From: Calocera cornea HHB12733
Lineage: Eukaryota > Basidiomycota > Dacrymycetes > Dacrymycetales > Dacrymycetaceae
DNA length: 64,000 nucleotides
Direction of reading: 5' to 3'
Assembly (NCBI GenBank): GCA_001632435.1
Contig: KV424056.1
Span: 20,142 to 84,141 of the forward strand
The notes beneath the pieces are model-generated. The model had not been told where the DNA came from. It saw only the letters and a program-made list of their open reading frames with translations, and ran no database searches. The translations under genes were made by a program, and so were the position numbers. Positions 41,826 through 55,496 of this stretch are shown piece after piece (the first letter of the stretch is position 1; each line of letters opens with the position of its first letter).

Positions 41826-44800
41826 TCAGATAGAATCACAGAATGAGCATGAAACATTGAGCATGTTGCGGAAAATGGCGGCTTTTAGACAATATCCGTC
41901 AGTAGCGAAATGCGAAGGCATGGAGATGACTCACGTATAGCGATCAACGCCACAAAAATAGCAAGAACAAGTGCATAAACGATTGTGTACTTGATCACAA
42001 TGTGTCTGCGATTCTTCTTCTGCTTGATTGAATATAAAGGCGCCCGAATTTGCTTCGATGGCCGCAGCCAGAACAGCACTGCACGACGGTTAGCATTGTA
42101 CGTTAAACAAAGAAAGGCACACGTACTTGTAGAATGCAAACGGTCCACGAACGGAATGATCATGGGTATGGTGCACATGAACAGAAGTACGTGTCCGAGT
42201 AGGAAATCTCCGCTCCAGAGAGAAAGTTCGACGATCTTGACAACAAACTCTCTCGCCGGTTGGGACATTATGTGGTGACCAAGGCCACGTCCATACCACT
42301 TGCCTGTCCACCATGCCCTGTTTGTTTCATCGTTCTTGAACTCTCGGCTTATGAAGACAGAGATAAGGGTCTTGTGAATGGCACGCTGGATGAATATCAC
42401 GGCAAGGAGACCAAGCACAGCATGAGACACATCCCACGACTCCAGGAACCACAAGAACTCGAAGAAAGCAACCATACCTATAGAGAATGTCAGTCAGTCA
42501 ACCGATCAGAGCTTGCACACAAGTGACTCACCGACGACAGCTGCAAAGTGGGCGCTGGCAGCCATGACGGCACCGAATTTGACACAGGCGGTGCTCAACG
42601 CAGGTCCAAGGAATATGGATACCATGAATAGCACGATGAGGACGGCCATATTCCAAACAATGGGCCCCAATGAGACGATTGCGATACGGACGATCGGGTT
42701 TGCAGATAGGCCAGTCTTCGGATCGGGGAAGGACTTCACGAACATGTAGGCGATAATGAACAAGATCGCCATGATCCATGGGAAGATGATCTCCGAGAAT
42801 AGCACAGCACGCCAGGAAGCGCGAGGCACATCACCACCCGTCAACGGCTCGGAGCGCTGACCAAGGCGCTTCTTCTTGTAGCCGGTGATCATCGTGCGGC
42901 TAAGGCGACAGTAGCCGATCCAGGAGTTGCTGTGTTGCTTTGAATTGCCGCGAGACATCCATCGCAAGTATTCCCGGTAATCGATGATGAAGTCCGCGAA
43001 AGAGAACATGTGCGGGTTGAACAAGAACGGAGCAATGCATAGCGCCAGGACAGAAAGCCAGAAGTAGATCAGATGTGGCATCCAGATCGACAGTGTGGCA
43101 TATAGCAACATCAGCAGGGTCCGCGCACCGAGGTAAATACTGGGACCAGCGAAACGCGAGTAAAGGATGCTGAACGAGATGCGCGAAGTAGCAAAACCAC
43201 GACCCGTGGCGATGTAGCGCGCCCCGCCGAATGTCAAGTTGCTGAGAATCGAGTGACAGTAGATCTGAGTAGAAAACACTTCGAACAAGGGGGAGAGGGA
43301 CAAGAAGTGTTTGCCGAGGCGAAGCAGAGCACGGCCGGTTCCTCGCTCAGTGAGTTCTGTGGTTATGATGAGCGAGATAGCACCGATATGATGTGGTGCT
43401 ACTAACCTTGAAGGAAAAGAGGGAAGAAGGCGATGAAGAACACCAAAAAGATGCTGATAATACAGTGCTGAATCCACAGGAAAGTGGGGATCAGGTTGTA
43501 ACAGCCTGGTTGTCCACCAAGCACATCGCCATTCGCGTTTGTCTTGCAGACTGTGAGCTGCTTGTTGAGCGTTCCAAGGAATACGACTATGGTTCATGCA
43601 TTAGCGTACTGCCTCCTTCGAAGACAACAATGAAAACTCACGCGCCACCATGAACAGTTGGACGGAGGCAATAACGAGTATGTTGTTGATATGGAAGCCG
43701 GGATGACCATAATAGAAGGTCATGAACCTGTCGACGGGCAATTGCGTTCCAAGGTAATAGTACTCCCTGGATAGCATCTGCTCGCCCATGCCGGTACCGA
43801 TCTTCGTCTGGAAGTTGAGAATAGTGCCAAATCCAAGATCACGACCCTTGCCACACTGGTAGTATTCGGTATGCTTGATCCTGCCCCCACGTCCGAAGGC
43901 ATTCATCCCGGCGTAGATATCTTCGTTGAGATGCAGGCCCTTCTGAGCTTTAGAAACACCTCCACGGGTATTCATGAAAATCGCGTTGAGGAAGTCGGGA
44001 TGACCGTAATGCAGTTTCCCTCCGATCCATGACAGCGTCCTAGCAGCGAGAGTTCCGAAAGTCTGTTCTTTGCCGGCAGCCACATCTCCCAGGATACCAA
44101 TGTTCTCAGAGAAGATGTATTCCCGCGCACCCACGATGGCAATGGGTGCTTTCACGAACTCCTTATGGCCCCAATGCGCATACGGAGACTGGCTCGACAA
44201 GTTGTATTCCTCGAATTCGCCAAGGACATTCCGAATCTTGAGGCATTCTTCCAGATAGTTGTCCTGATTGGCGTCAATCAGCTGCAGATATTCGCCACGG
44301 TAGAAGATGATTGCATGGTTCTGATTATCCGATTTGCCATCACCAAGAATGGGATTACCGGGCAATTCAACACGGAACTTGGGCCGACGCTTCCCTGTTT
44401 CGGGGATAATCTCGGAGTAGCCATCAATCAAAGCCGAAAACAGGCGAGGCTCTCCACCTTCCTTGCCAGGAGACTCTTCATCCAAATATGCGATCTGCAA
44501 GTCTGGGTAGGCGCGCAGAAGGAACTCCGCGTTCGCGAGTTCCTCAGCTGTGAATTTGTTGTATCGCTGCATGGACACGACCATCTTGAACTTGCGACGT
44601 GCCATCCGCTCCAGCTCCCTTTCCAATTTGTCGGTGTTCCCTCCAAAGAGTTGAACGACCTCGGGATTCTCTACTCTGTAGAGCAACTTGATCGCCTTTG
44701 AGTAGTTCATGAAGCCGGAAACAGTGCGATACAAAGTCTGCGCACGAAGAGACGCCCAAATACGAGTGCGCAACGTGAATTCAGGAGCAGCAGACTTGAA

Positions 44801-47598
44801 ACCAATGCAGTAGAAAGGCAAATCATCGGCTTTGTTCGTTATCGACTTTTCGTCCCCGGTGACGCCAAACGGATTGCTCGCAGTGCCGTTGAACACAGCT
44901 GCCTCTTCCGCTAGTATCTTGGTGTCCTTCACGAAGTTGTCCCATTCAATCGGATGGAGCTGCTTGAGGTACTCAAGGAGAGTGACCCTGGTGTTCTGAT
45001 CCTCTTCACGAATGATCTCCCGGAGAGACAGCAGAATCTTCTCGGAATAGTGGGGCGTCAGGACTGTGAATGTCGGCATGGCGTCTACAGGCAACGGTTC
45101 CGGGATAGCGGTCGTTAGGGACTGGGCGAAGAAAGAAATGCGTCGTTCGGCCTCTGACCCTGGAGGGAAGAATTCTCCCTTGTATGTTCTGTCGCCCTGC
45201 GAAATGAAGAATGGCGGAGCGCGCAGTGTCCGTCGGCCGTCTTGGTCCGATTGAACCTGGTGATACAGGAGCTTCTGCACGTGGTCGATGGAAAGCAAGT
45301 GTTCTCGGTACATCGAGATGATGACGGCATTCCAGATTTGCGACACAAGCACCTTGGGCTTGTACTTGACCTCCATATCAGCTGTCGCGAGCAGCTTGGC
45401 GTAGATTCGTTTCGGAAGTCGCATGTAGATATCCTTCCAGGGCGTCCAGATCGATAGGCCAAGGGCGAAGGATCGACCGATGGAGAAGACCGTGTACCAA
45501 ATGACGTACCAGAGGAACGTGTCGAGGAAGAAAAGAATCAGATCCATGATGAACATGATGGTGAGCGTAAAGGCGGGCTGATTCGAGCAGAGAGCAGCGC
45601 CGAAGTACTTTTCGGAGCACCTCTGAACCCTCATACCGACGAGGACCAGGACGGGTTCACGGAAGGACTGAGTTAGGAAGAAGTACGATTCGGTAGCCTT
45701 GCATCCGAAAACAAGAGTCCAGAGAGTGATGCTAGCGATGCGGGCCTTCACGTCCAGCTTCGGGTAGGAAGCGGTGAACGTCTGAGAAGCCAGGTACTTC
45801 CTATTCTTGCCGGCGACGCGATCTCCGAACATACGTCCAGATGGCATGATGGAGAACAACACGGTTGCAGACACTGATGCGAAAAACTGGACGATGCCGA
45901 GGATGAGAGCGACTTGAGACGTGCGGTCGAACCGAGCGATATAAATGGTTGGACCGGCCGTGATCGCCAAGGTTACGAGGAGGAAGAGAAGGCGACGGCC
46001 GAGGTGTGAGGTGTTATTCCACGTCGTAGGAATGAAGTTGAACTCGGCCAAGGTAGCGAGAATCATGATTATCGTTGAGACGGCCCCACCGAGAGCTGTG
46101 CAAGACCACGTCATTGCTGCCGTGGGTACAGTGGTGCCCGGGTCCGCGTAGATCGTAGGTGCATTGTATGCCGTATAGTACCAAAAGAGCGATACGTGGA
46201 TGACCCAAACTCGGTTGAAATCCACCAGTAACTGAAGGAAGGAGCGCTTTTCATAAAAAGTTTTGAAGAACACGCGGTTCCAGTCGATCTTGTCGAATTT
46301 CATGAATCGCTTAGCTGGCGGAAGGTCCACTAAACGTGTCTGTGGGAACATCAGTATGTGTCCACCGCGAATGTAACCGTGCACACACTTTATCGGTCAA
46401 CACGATGCGCGCAATGCCCTCGGGGTACCAAAAGAGTTGGTTGACATCGTCGTAGCCGATAATGTGTTCGTGGTCCTTCTCCTTCCTCACGAATTTGCCA
46501 TCCACGACCTCGTAGCCTTGATCTCGGAAGAAGCGGTACAGCGGCTTGACGACAGCACGCAGATATAGGCCTTCAGGAACGGGCTCAACGCGATTTTGAC
46601 ATTCCGGAGAGCGATAGTAGTCGTCTGCGCATTTGAAGATGAAGCATAGACACTCTGGCACAAAACGAACGTGTGCAGCTTCGCCCCAGCAAAGCAGGAA
46701 CAGTGCAATTTGGCGCAACCTGTCATATTGCGACATGGCGTTCATGGCCTCCCGCCAGCGGTTCAACGCGGTTTGAAGGCTTTTCTCGCTTGCCGTTTTG
46801 GGTTGCAGGCGGCTCGGTCCGCCGCCTCTCATGCTCCGCATGCGTGTGAGGGTGCTTGGGTTCTGAGAGCTGCCAACTGCATCGTCCAGATCGAGCTGAG
46901 CAGCAAAGTACCATTTGCGGTAATTCGCATGCTGACCCCCGATGTAGTCGGCATGCAAGGTCAACAAAGCTTGGTTTGGCGACATGCGACTTGCACGGGA
47001 ATCTAGCTGGGTCATCACAAAGTCGAACATATTGCGCATAGAGTCCCGTTGAAAGCCAAACTTCTGGGTTAGATCCAGGAAGATGTCTTCAATCTCTTCC
47101 TTCGACAGGGGGATCTGACGGCCTGGAGACCAAGCTGGGTATGGCTCACGTGCACCCTGAGGCACGTAATCGGTGAACGTTGGGGTCGAGCTTTCCGACG
47201 TTGCCATACGTGGCGGCATCAGAGATTCGGCGGATGGAGCGTAGCGCTGGCCATACACATCGGCCTCGCTGACGGAGTCACCATCGCGGGGCTGGGCTGT
47301 GTTGGCGCAGAAGAACAATGTTCAGTCACGGGATACCGCGGCAAAAGGATGATACGCACCATAGGGGTCATACGGGGCGCCCTGTTCGTAGTATCCGCCT
47401 TGCTGGCCTAGGTTTCGACGATTAGAAAGGACCGCAGTACAAAGAGCAATGCAACTTACTCGCATCGTCGTCGTAATACCTCTGGCCCTGCGGCTGGCCG
47501 GAAGGCGTAGAGAACGGATCCCGCGGGTCCGGGGGAGGTGCGTAAGGTGCGTTGTACGAGTTTGGAGCGGGCGGCTGGCCCGCGTATGGACGGGACAT
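41826..47598 (-). CDS. FKS1: 1,3-beta-glucan synthase catalytic subunit (FKS1 type, GT48)
   Basis: Integral plasma-membrane enzyme that polymerises UDP-glucose into cell-wall beta-1,3-glucan, regulated by Rho1. Start [10 protein letters not shown] at 47598, with a Pro/Tyr/Gly-rich cytosolic N-terminus over two short exons. Then the FKS N-terminal domain ([27 protein letters not shown]) and the first membrane block ([15 protein letters not shown]). The large cytosolic GT48 domain follows with [76 protein letters not shown] and the [19 protein letters not shown] stretch. The second membrane block has [14 protein letters not shown], and splicing gives a short final exon ending CSFCDSI before TGA. 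Long exons (one of ~2.7 kb) with few introns. Length is close to the ~1,750-1,900 residues of the family. It is the target of echinocandins. Confidence 0.96.
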
Positions 47599-48445
47599 GG
47601 CGAATGGCCGGTTTGTTCAACGAGGAGGTGGAGTGGGGCCGTCCGCACCCTGGTCAATGGCGATGAGGGCGAACGGATGAGGTGGTAAGGAGATAACGAG
47701 AGTCAACGTCTATAGCTGGACTTGGGCTGGGGAGGGAGGGTGACAGGAGAGAGGAAGAAAGGAAAGGCAGCAAGGCCTCGTTGGCTGCTGGCTGCAGGAA
47801 GGGCGGAGGGGACGGGCGAAGCAGGGAGAAGGCAACGAACGACGTTACCGTCCAGTGAGACCCGCGCGTCGGACCCAAATCCGGGCGCGTTCATCGCCTT
47901 GCTGACCCTGTGCTCGTGGGTCCCCAGCGCGCGCCGCTTACAGCCTCGTCATGCGCTGTCCCGTCCATTGATTCGGCCGTTCCACAGTCCTTACTGTTGT
48001 GCCTGTTCAGGCCAGGGATACATTCCAACTGCTCATGCCTTTATCAGCAGAGGTACCAATTCCTTGGTCGGTTCGCTAGTCTTTCCTCCGTCCAGGGGGA
48101 GGGCATCGCTGTCGACGATACCCTTCCCCAAACGCTGCCACGTGTAAACCAGTGTGGTATGACGCCACATCGACGCGTCCGCGATATCCGCAGTTTCAGG
48201 CAGGTGATAACGGACGCGACGACAAATATATCCGCGCCGGGACCCACATCGCTAACAAAGCCCGCCAAGTAAGTAGGCAGCACAGCGCTCAGCAGCGGGA
48301 ACTTGCATGACCGTTCTCTTTAATCCGATGCAACCAACAGCACCGAAGAGTCGCTGCTGAAGCAACGGATATGATAGACAATAGAACACATACACCTCTC
48401 CCTTCCTCTCCACACACTCTCGCATGGCAAATCATCGTGTGCGCA
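47599..48445. promoter_or_regulatory. FKS1 5' flank
   Basis: About 850 bp between the FKS1 ATG and the end of the GT17 gene. It is GC-rich with purine runs (GGGAGGGAGGGTGACAGG near 47731) just upstream of the ATG, likely the FKS1 promoter and leader. No repeat or gene seen. Confidence 0.45.
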
Positions 48446-49808
48446 TCATTCATCACGCATACAACCACCCGGTAGCAAGAATCTGAACTTCTCGAATTGC
48501 TCGAGGAGGTACCGTGGGACACCCAGAGCAGATTTGGCACTATCAGAACGGTCAGTATTGGAAGCCGACTCGACAGATCGTATGCCCACGCGTCCGGCTG
48601 CATTGCATTGTACAAGTCCTTGAACTGTACAGCACCTCGTCAATGGATGAATCAAGCTGAAATAGGGCTGATGACGGCACCCTGTAGGCTTCAGGTAACA
48701 TATCGAATATGTCTGTTCCTTCGCAAATGATCCTTTGTATATGGGCCGGGAGTAAAAGGGCACGGTTTCCCCTCAGTCGATCAGCGTGAGAAAAACCTTG
48801 ACCAGTGTTATACGTGCATCGTCATGAAGTAAAACTTGTGGTCACCTTCCATCTTCTCTGCGAATTCTTTGAGTGTGCGGAAGCAATAGCTGCAGGAGAT
48901 TATCCTCTGCTACGACAGCGAAACTTATTTCACATACCTGCAGTGCCAGCCAGAATCTGCGAGGGCCAAGTTCGTGGACATGGAATGCCTGTAGTATGTA
49001 GAATGTTTGTCCCACAGGTGGACTTGAGCACGCCAGCTCCGGAAACCCATGGGCCACTCAAGGGAATACAGGTACTCTTGCATTTGCAGGTGCAACGGAC
49101 TTGGTGCTTGACAAGCCTGCAATAGCCGAATTGTGTGCGCGGTCGGGATCTCGTCCAGATCTGAGAAAATGACAAGGGGCATCGGCTCAGCCTTCGGTAA
49201 CTGGGATGTAAGAAGATTGGTCATGTGGACACGTTGAGCATTTTCGAAGGTAAACGGGTCGGAAGGATGAGGCTGCATTCCAGGGAACAGGGAGTAGATG
49301 ACCTTGCCATCAAAGTTGGCGAAGCGCTCCCGATTGTCCGCAAAGTAGGTCGATTTGGGCAAGCCGGTGAAGGTGCCTACCAGCTGTCAACCGGCGCCAG
49401 TTAGGACAATCTGGCCTACTCACTGTTGGATTCAACCAAAAAGATTCTGTCTACGACACCCGAAAGTTCGTGCATGCGAATCTCCAACAGGTCAAGCTCA
49501 GTGCTGACCATGATGGCGTCCCATACGGGCGGTAGCGGATGTGGTCTGGGAGCCCATCCGTGCAGCTTGCAGAGGTGGGCGTCAAACTCTACACCTTCAG
49601 CGTAAAAGTGAGGGAGTATCTCCTTCGGTCCATCTGGAGCATCCCAAAATGGACGAGTTCCGTATGAGACTGCATCCCAAAATTTCCGTCTGTTGAATGC
49701 GATCAGATTGATGGGGAACTTACTTGGAATAAGTAGTTCCCGCACCCATTCATCAAAAGCCAAAGGAGTCCGACAACAAGAACGACGACGCCGACTGCAG
49801 GTGGACAT
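48446..49808 (-). CDS. Glycosyltransferase family 17 (beta-1,4-N-acetylglucosaminyltransferase-like)
   Basis: GT17 enzymes add a bisecting GlcNAc or related sugars in the Golgi. Recognised in order: YGTRPFWDAPDGPK, LCKLHGW, VWDAIMVSTELDLLEIRMHEL, RIFLVESN, then after an intron TFTGLPK, PLVIFSDLDEIPTAHT (the DxD-like metal site), QEYLYSLEWPM, CFRTLKEFAEKM and, after another intron, GFSHADRLRG and PAHIQRIICEG. The final part, YLLEQFEKFRFLLPGGCM, is in another phase, and I could not place the last intron (about 48,590-48,700) cleanly, so the end may carry an intron I misread or a frameshift. At the 5' end an alternative frame would give a hydrophobic signal-anchor (VGVVVLVVGLLWLL); the frame used here joins in phase but lacks an obvious anchor. 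Confidence 0.78.
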
Positions 49809-50132
49809 GCTGCAAAGAAACGCCTAGGTGATAGCCATCGGGCCATTCAGGTCTGAAGTGGAGCGGCGAAATGCAAGAACGCTGTGAGCGAATTCATCAC
49901 ATACAAGCCAAGCGGGGGGGGGGGTCTTGGCGGTCGAAGCCGCGTGATGATCGTGTCTGAAGTGGTTACTAGAATTGCATCCGAGATGTCCTTAAATTGG
50001 CGTAACTAATCATGCTGTGTGTGTATTGTACAGGCATATGGTACCATCCGAACATTATGAGCAAACTACGGCTACAGTGCACAAGGACAGGCTTTGGTAC
50101 AGTACATTGTGACCACCTCGCTCGATCGTAGC
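49809..50132. other. Intergenic
   Basis: 324 bp between the GT17 start and the sterol glucosyltransferase stop. It contains a run of twelve G (about 49914-49925). Nothing else recognised. Confidence 0.4.
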
Positions 50133-53100
50133 TCAGTGCCCTTGTGCAGAAGAACAAGACACCGCTTCCCAATCGTCGCTAGTCCCTCTCGCAGAACCGC
50201 TCGAGCTGTCCTGTGAGCTGTCCCTCAGGTCCGCCGAAGAGGTTCTCTCTGTGATGGCCGATGCCCTCAAATGTTCTTCTCCCTCCGCACGATGACGCTT
50301 TATGAGCGACCTAGCGTACTCCATGTCTCTATAGAGGGCTTCTATGGCATTTGCGACACCATGCTCCTTTGAGGATGTCAGCTGCCTGGTGTGACTAGCT
50401 AGTATAGCAACGCACCGATCGTATCTTCTGTCCTACCAACTTGGCTCGACTGATCTGTCTTTCGTCGGTTGTAGCGCTGCGCAGGGCGTCCGTGAGGTTG
50501 TCGACAGTCAACTTGCGGACGCTGGAGCCAATGCCCAAAGCTTCAACGCGATCCGCCCAGAAGAACTGATCACCGAAGAAAGGTTTGATAATGGTGGGGA
50601 TTCCAGCTATTGAGAGTTTCAGACCGAGGTTCAGAGCCATATATGCTGTAATTGCTCACCGCGCAAGCTTGCACCCGTTGTGCCAGCCCCGCCATGGTGA
50701 CAGGCCGCGTCGATCCGAGCAAATAGCCAATCATGCGGAATTGAAGAAATTGGATAGATGGCTGACGGGAGCAAGGCGTGTTCTTTCTCCACCGCTTTGG
50801 GATCTTTCTTCGACGAAAGTCTATCAGACCAACCCTTCGAAAGGATAGCGCGAACGCCACTGTGCTCGATCGCCTGTACCACACACTGCGTCATGGCGTC
50901 GGGGTCTGAGACGACGATTGAACCAAAACCAATGTACACCAGTTTGAGGCCATCAGCCCGTGCCGAGTCGATAAATTGAACGAGATCTTGTGGGGGTTCC
51001 CATTTCTGTGCCTGAGAATTGTCTGGGTCGTCGAGGAACCAGTATCCTATGCATAAGATGAGACACGATTATCAACCAACGTAAAACAGCGCAATGCGCT
51101 ACAGTGTTCTCTTACCTGTTACACGAATCCATTCATACCAATCCAGAGGCGGTGGAACAACAGTCGGGCTGAAATTGTATAAGAAAGGCACTTTGTGCTG
51201 CTCAAGCTTATCCAAGTTTGTCGAGTCGATATTTAGTGTATGTCGGCGCCACCGATTGATTTGTCCAGATATGGCTCTCCAGAATACCTGATCGAACATA
51301 ACATAGGTCTTTTGGAATAGTTAGAGATAGGTCAACAGAGGGCACAGAAACTCATACCATATAGTTGTAAGATCCACCCATCTATACTTGTTCAGGACAA
51401 CGCAGAACAATAATCGAAGAGGGACTCACCTTGCGATCGGGGACTGCGAATGCATGCGGATACGCTCTGGTACGACTCCACGGCATGGTGAATGCTCTGA
51501 AATACGGAATGCCTAGAGCCTCGGCTATGTGAATTCCCGCCATAGCACTAGGACTCTCCACCAGGACGTCGCTGCCTTGACACGCATCCCAAGATGTTTT
51601 CAAGAGATCATCGATCCATCCACGGAACTACAGAACGGTTTTATGGACGCTCGAGAAACTAAAGACTTGTCCACATACCTTCTGCAGGCCTTCTTTCATG
51701 AAGGAGAATGTGAACATGCCATTCTCCACACAAATTCTCATGAGCTCGGCAGGATCACCACCTACGTATGCATGCTCAATGCCGTGCTGGCTGGGCGTCA
51801 GCAGGGTGTCTACTACAGGGAAGAGAGGACGTACGCCCTCGATCCATGACTTGAATTCGCCATGCGTGGCGATCCTGACGTGATGGCCATCAGCCTTGAG
51901 TCCCTTGCCCAGAGCGATGTAAGGCTGAACGTCGCCTCGCGATCCGATTGTCAAGAATGTGAAACGAAGCGGCTCTTGCGGCCTGAAAGTCAAAAAGGTT
52001 GAGGACGTGGACGTAAACATCACAGCGGGTGCGGAGTCGGGTCCAGCATCCAGGCGTGGAATTTCCGGCTCCAAAGCTGGTGTCGTGGGTTCAAGCTCTT
52101 CCAGGCTTTCAGAATCTTTCTGAGACTGAGTCGGTACAGCTGGGCCTGTCAACTCCTGTTGGCGAATCACATCCATCTGAGAGTCCAGAAGCTTGATGCA
52201 TGCATCTCGTCTCTCTGATGAGCTAAATTCAAGGAAGAGTTCTTCGTGTCCTTTGATAACGACAGCCAAGCCATGGTACATCAAGGAGAATGCGCGTTGC
52301 TTCTCCACAGAAATGATGTCTTTGATTGGTATGATCATCTGCAATATTGATCAGCATGAAGCAGAATGCACTTGAATGTATCTCACCCGTGTCTTCGTGA
52401 GGGGCTGGGTAGATCGGAAACAGAAAAAGTTGGTGGATATGTAGACTCTTCCATAAATGGGTAGAACGCGGAGTAAGGATCCAGGTAGATCTGTCCAATC
52501 GATGAGATGAGCATAACATGGTGAAAGAAACGAACACACATCCTATGAGAGCTTCCTTTTCATCCAGCGCAAAAGTAGAATGAAATTTCTCCGCCACCGT
52601 TGTGTCGAAGACATGCGGCACATCTGTGCCGTCTAAAAGGGAAAATCCCATGTTATTGGAACCGTCCTGCTCGTCCTCGTCATCAGAGGCGTGGTCGGAG
52701 AGAATCACGCTGTGCGGCATAGAAGAGGCATCGCTCCCGCTCACGCCGGGGGAGAAGAGCCTGGACGAGCCCCTCAACCAATGCGGGACACTCCAGCCTT
52801 TGCTCGCTTGATCTTGCTGAGTCTGAAGAGTCTCTTGATGCTGACCAGGGGATGAACTCCAAGAAGGCGGATATATATGAGAAGCCGACGACTCAGGCAT
52901 AGAGCCTGATTGCGGAGTGATGTCTGGACTCGAAGTTGACGGTCTGAAGAAACCTGGTCTCAACGTACGAGAATCGTCCTGAAGAGGAGAAGGAGAAGCT
53001 GTCAAATGGCGCGAAGGTGGCGTTCCGGCGATTCCAATGTCCTGGATGTGTTCTGGGGCAGATTCTGTTCGTACCGGAAACCCCAAAGGCTGAGGATGAC

Positions 53101-55083
53101 TGGAGAAAGGCCGGAGCAAAGATGTCAATCGGAATGATGTCGGCTTCGAATCGGCTTGAACGGGCCTGTCTGGTGACCCGATGGAGGAGATCACTCCTGC
53201 AGAGGTTGTGTCATGAACAACACCTCCATGACCGGTCGGATCTGAGGCAGAGCGTCTGTGCTCTTGTAATATGTCCTGGATTTGCTCCAGCGCATGGTCG
53301 AGATCGTGGAAATAGGCGAAAAAGTATGAGTCCAAAGAGTAGTTCTCGTCCTTGTCGTCTCTATCGAAAACCTTCACTTCGACAGTCTCTGTGAAGTCCA
53401 TAGAAGTGTTCTTGTCGACATCGACTATCAAGCTGAAAGGGATCGCAATCTACAGAAAATGAGGACTGTAAAACCCCTGGGCACCGCACGGTACACACCT
53501 TCACACTTTCCCCAGTGTTCTGGGCTCGAAACATGACCTTCCGAACAGCCTTGACCCACTCGTCTCGGCTTGGAATAGAGTCCGCCGTCAAGTTGACGTT
53601 CCGCTGATTTGTGCGAATCCGGAGACCTCGCTCTCCCACGGGTTCACACGTCATAGCGTAGCGCAAGTCCAGATTGCCGTGGGGAAAGTACGGATCCTAG
53701 AACTCATGAGATAAGCCATGCTACGGGAGGAGGTTACTCACAGCACTTGACTGGTACCAGCTAAGCACATCATTCTTCAGGATAAACCAGTACTTGTTCC
53801 ACCTCTTGGTACGGCTTCCCCGCTTGCTCAACGTTCCAGACTTGAGGACTTGGTCCTGAACATGCACGCAATCAGCAATGTATGGCGCGTGAAGCGAGAG
53901 AGTACAAACTTCGTCGGTTGGAAGATGGGCAAAGAAGCAGAGATGTGCATTGGTCAGATACATGTAACCTTGGAGCACTAAAGAACCGGGTTAGGGAAGG
54001 CTCTTGAACGAAGTAGTGAGCTCACGTATAGAACGCAAGAGCCAGCACGGCATCTCGGCCAGTACTTCCTCAATATCCTCCAGTCCAAAGACATCCCTCA
54101 GCTTCTGTGCCAGTTTCCCCCGTCGCTGCAGCTTAACCGTAGCCAAACTCTGAGTGCGGAGATTGGTGGGTCGCATGATGGGTGCTACGGCGACGGGCAA
54201 TGAGCTGGGCTCGAAGTCCTCCGCCTCCTCCATCTCATCAGGGGATTCCTGTTCATCCTCACTTCCGATTTGTCCCATGCTCGGCCCAATGGGAGATGCT
54301 TGCGGCGAACCTGTCAGGCGTCGCATGCGAGCAACAGGACGATGGATCGTGTGAATCGACGATGTCATGGTGAAGTTGTCTATATCGGTACATCAGAAAT
54401 GATCATCCACAGTTAAGCAGCACTCTTACTTTCAGCATCGGTATCCTCAGGATCCGACGCAATACTTTCTGGCAAACCGTCTTCGTTCCCATCTTCATCA
54501 GCCCATGGAATGGCCTGCAACGCTTGTATGAGAGTCTGAGTACCCGCTCGCAGAGAACCATCTCCGCGGAAGGAGCTGATGGAGGGTCGCGCAGGCCGTA
54601 TCCTATCCAGTGACGGCATCTTCTTCGGCGAGGGGCTTGCCGAGTGTGCCTTGAGGGCAACTTGCTTCAAATCCACCGTTGTTGCCACAGGAGGATCATC
54701 TGGCGGCTCTCCTCGCGGTGATTCTTGAGGTGTACGTATATGACCTGACAAACAGGAGTAATGAGTAATGGCGGTTTGGCAGCATAGTGCCTTCGTGTAC
54801 CTTCCCGCTTATGACTCGATGAAGCACCGAGCGAGGAAGAGCTAGCATCGTCTCTGTCCTTCCTTCTCAGGAAGTCAGACGGACTTCTCCTCAACTTCTC
54901 CAAGCTATGGCCAATCGAAGATGTTGACCGACTGAGCTTATCCATGCCTCGTCCTAACAGGCTCTTGTTGCGCCCTAGGTCGGTCTGGCTATCATTAAGC
55001 CCGAGCGCATGCGGGTTGGTGAGGATTGTAGTGCCAGGCACAGGATTCTGTAGAGGTGGACGGGGCGCGTTCTCTTCAGACAT
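50133..55083 (-). CDS. UDP-glucose:sterol glucosyltransferase (ATG26/UGT51 type)
   Basis: Transfers glucose from UDP-glucose to ergosterol; in some fungi it is needed for pexophagy. Many exons. Domain order read through the splices: a disordered Ser/Arg-rich N-terminus, a GRAM domain ([29 protein letters not shown]), a PH domain ([20 protein letters not shown]), a long Ser/Pro linker, a second GRAM domain ([26 protein letters not shown]), then the GT28 N-domain ([30 protein letters not shown]) and the C-domain nucleotide-binding segment ([31 protein letters not shown]). The layout GRAM-PH-GRAM-GT28 is diagnostic for ATG26-like proteins. The C-terminus after YARSLIKRH is short and acidic/Ser-rich. 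The start at 55083 (MSEENAP) is preferred over an ATG 12 bp upstream. Confidence 0.93.
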
Positions 55084-55496
55084 GATTGGAAACAACGACT
55101 GGTCCGATTTCAGAGATGGTTCGCCGTCGGTGTGGGAGGTGATGGGAGACGAGTGGGGACGTGCAGTAAGGGGATGCGGGCGGCTGCGTGTCTATGACCG
55201 TGAACGCGGCGGCCCTGAGCCCGCCTCCCGCCAGCTCCCCTATCGCATGGCTGCATGCACGTCAGTGACCCGCCACTTCTGAGTCAAACGCTCCTGTTAC
55301 ACAGGCATTTACAGTAATAACTTACATGTTCGCTGAAAGGGACGAACGCCCAATGGACTGTATGCTCCATCGCAATCAGCCCCTATGTTAGAGCTCTCAT
55401 CAACAGATTATATGCCTAACATCTGCCTATGCAACACTTTGACCCTCCGCTCAACCGCCCGATAACTCGCTTTCCTCTGGGAGAGCGCGTCAGCGG
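55084..55496. other. Intergenic
   Basis: Between the PTH2 stop and the sterol glucosyltransferase ATG. Presumed promoter of the latter and 3' end of PTH2. No repeat recognised. Confidence 0.4.

Noticed and set aside
44070..46160. Plus-strand frames of 60-180 codons inside the glucan synthase gene
   Set aside because: They are antisense shadows of a long conserved coding exon and match no family.
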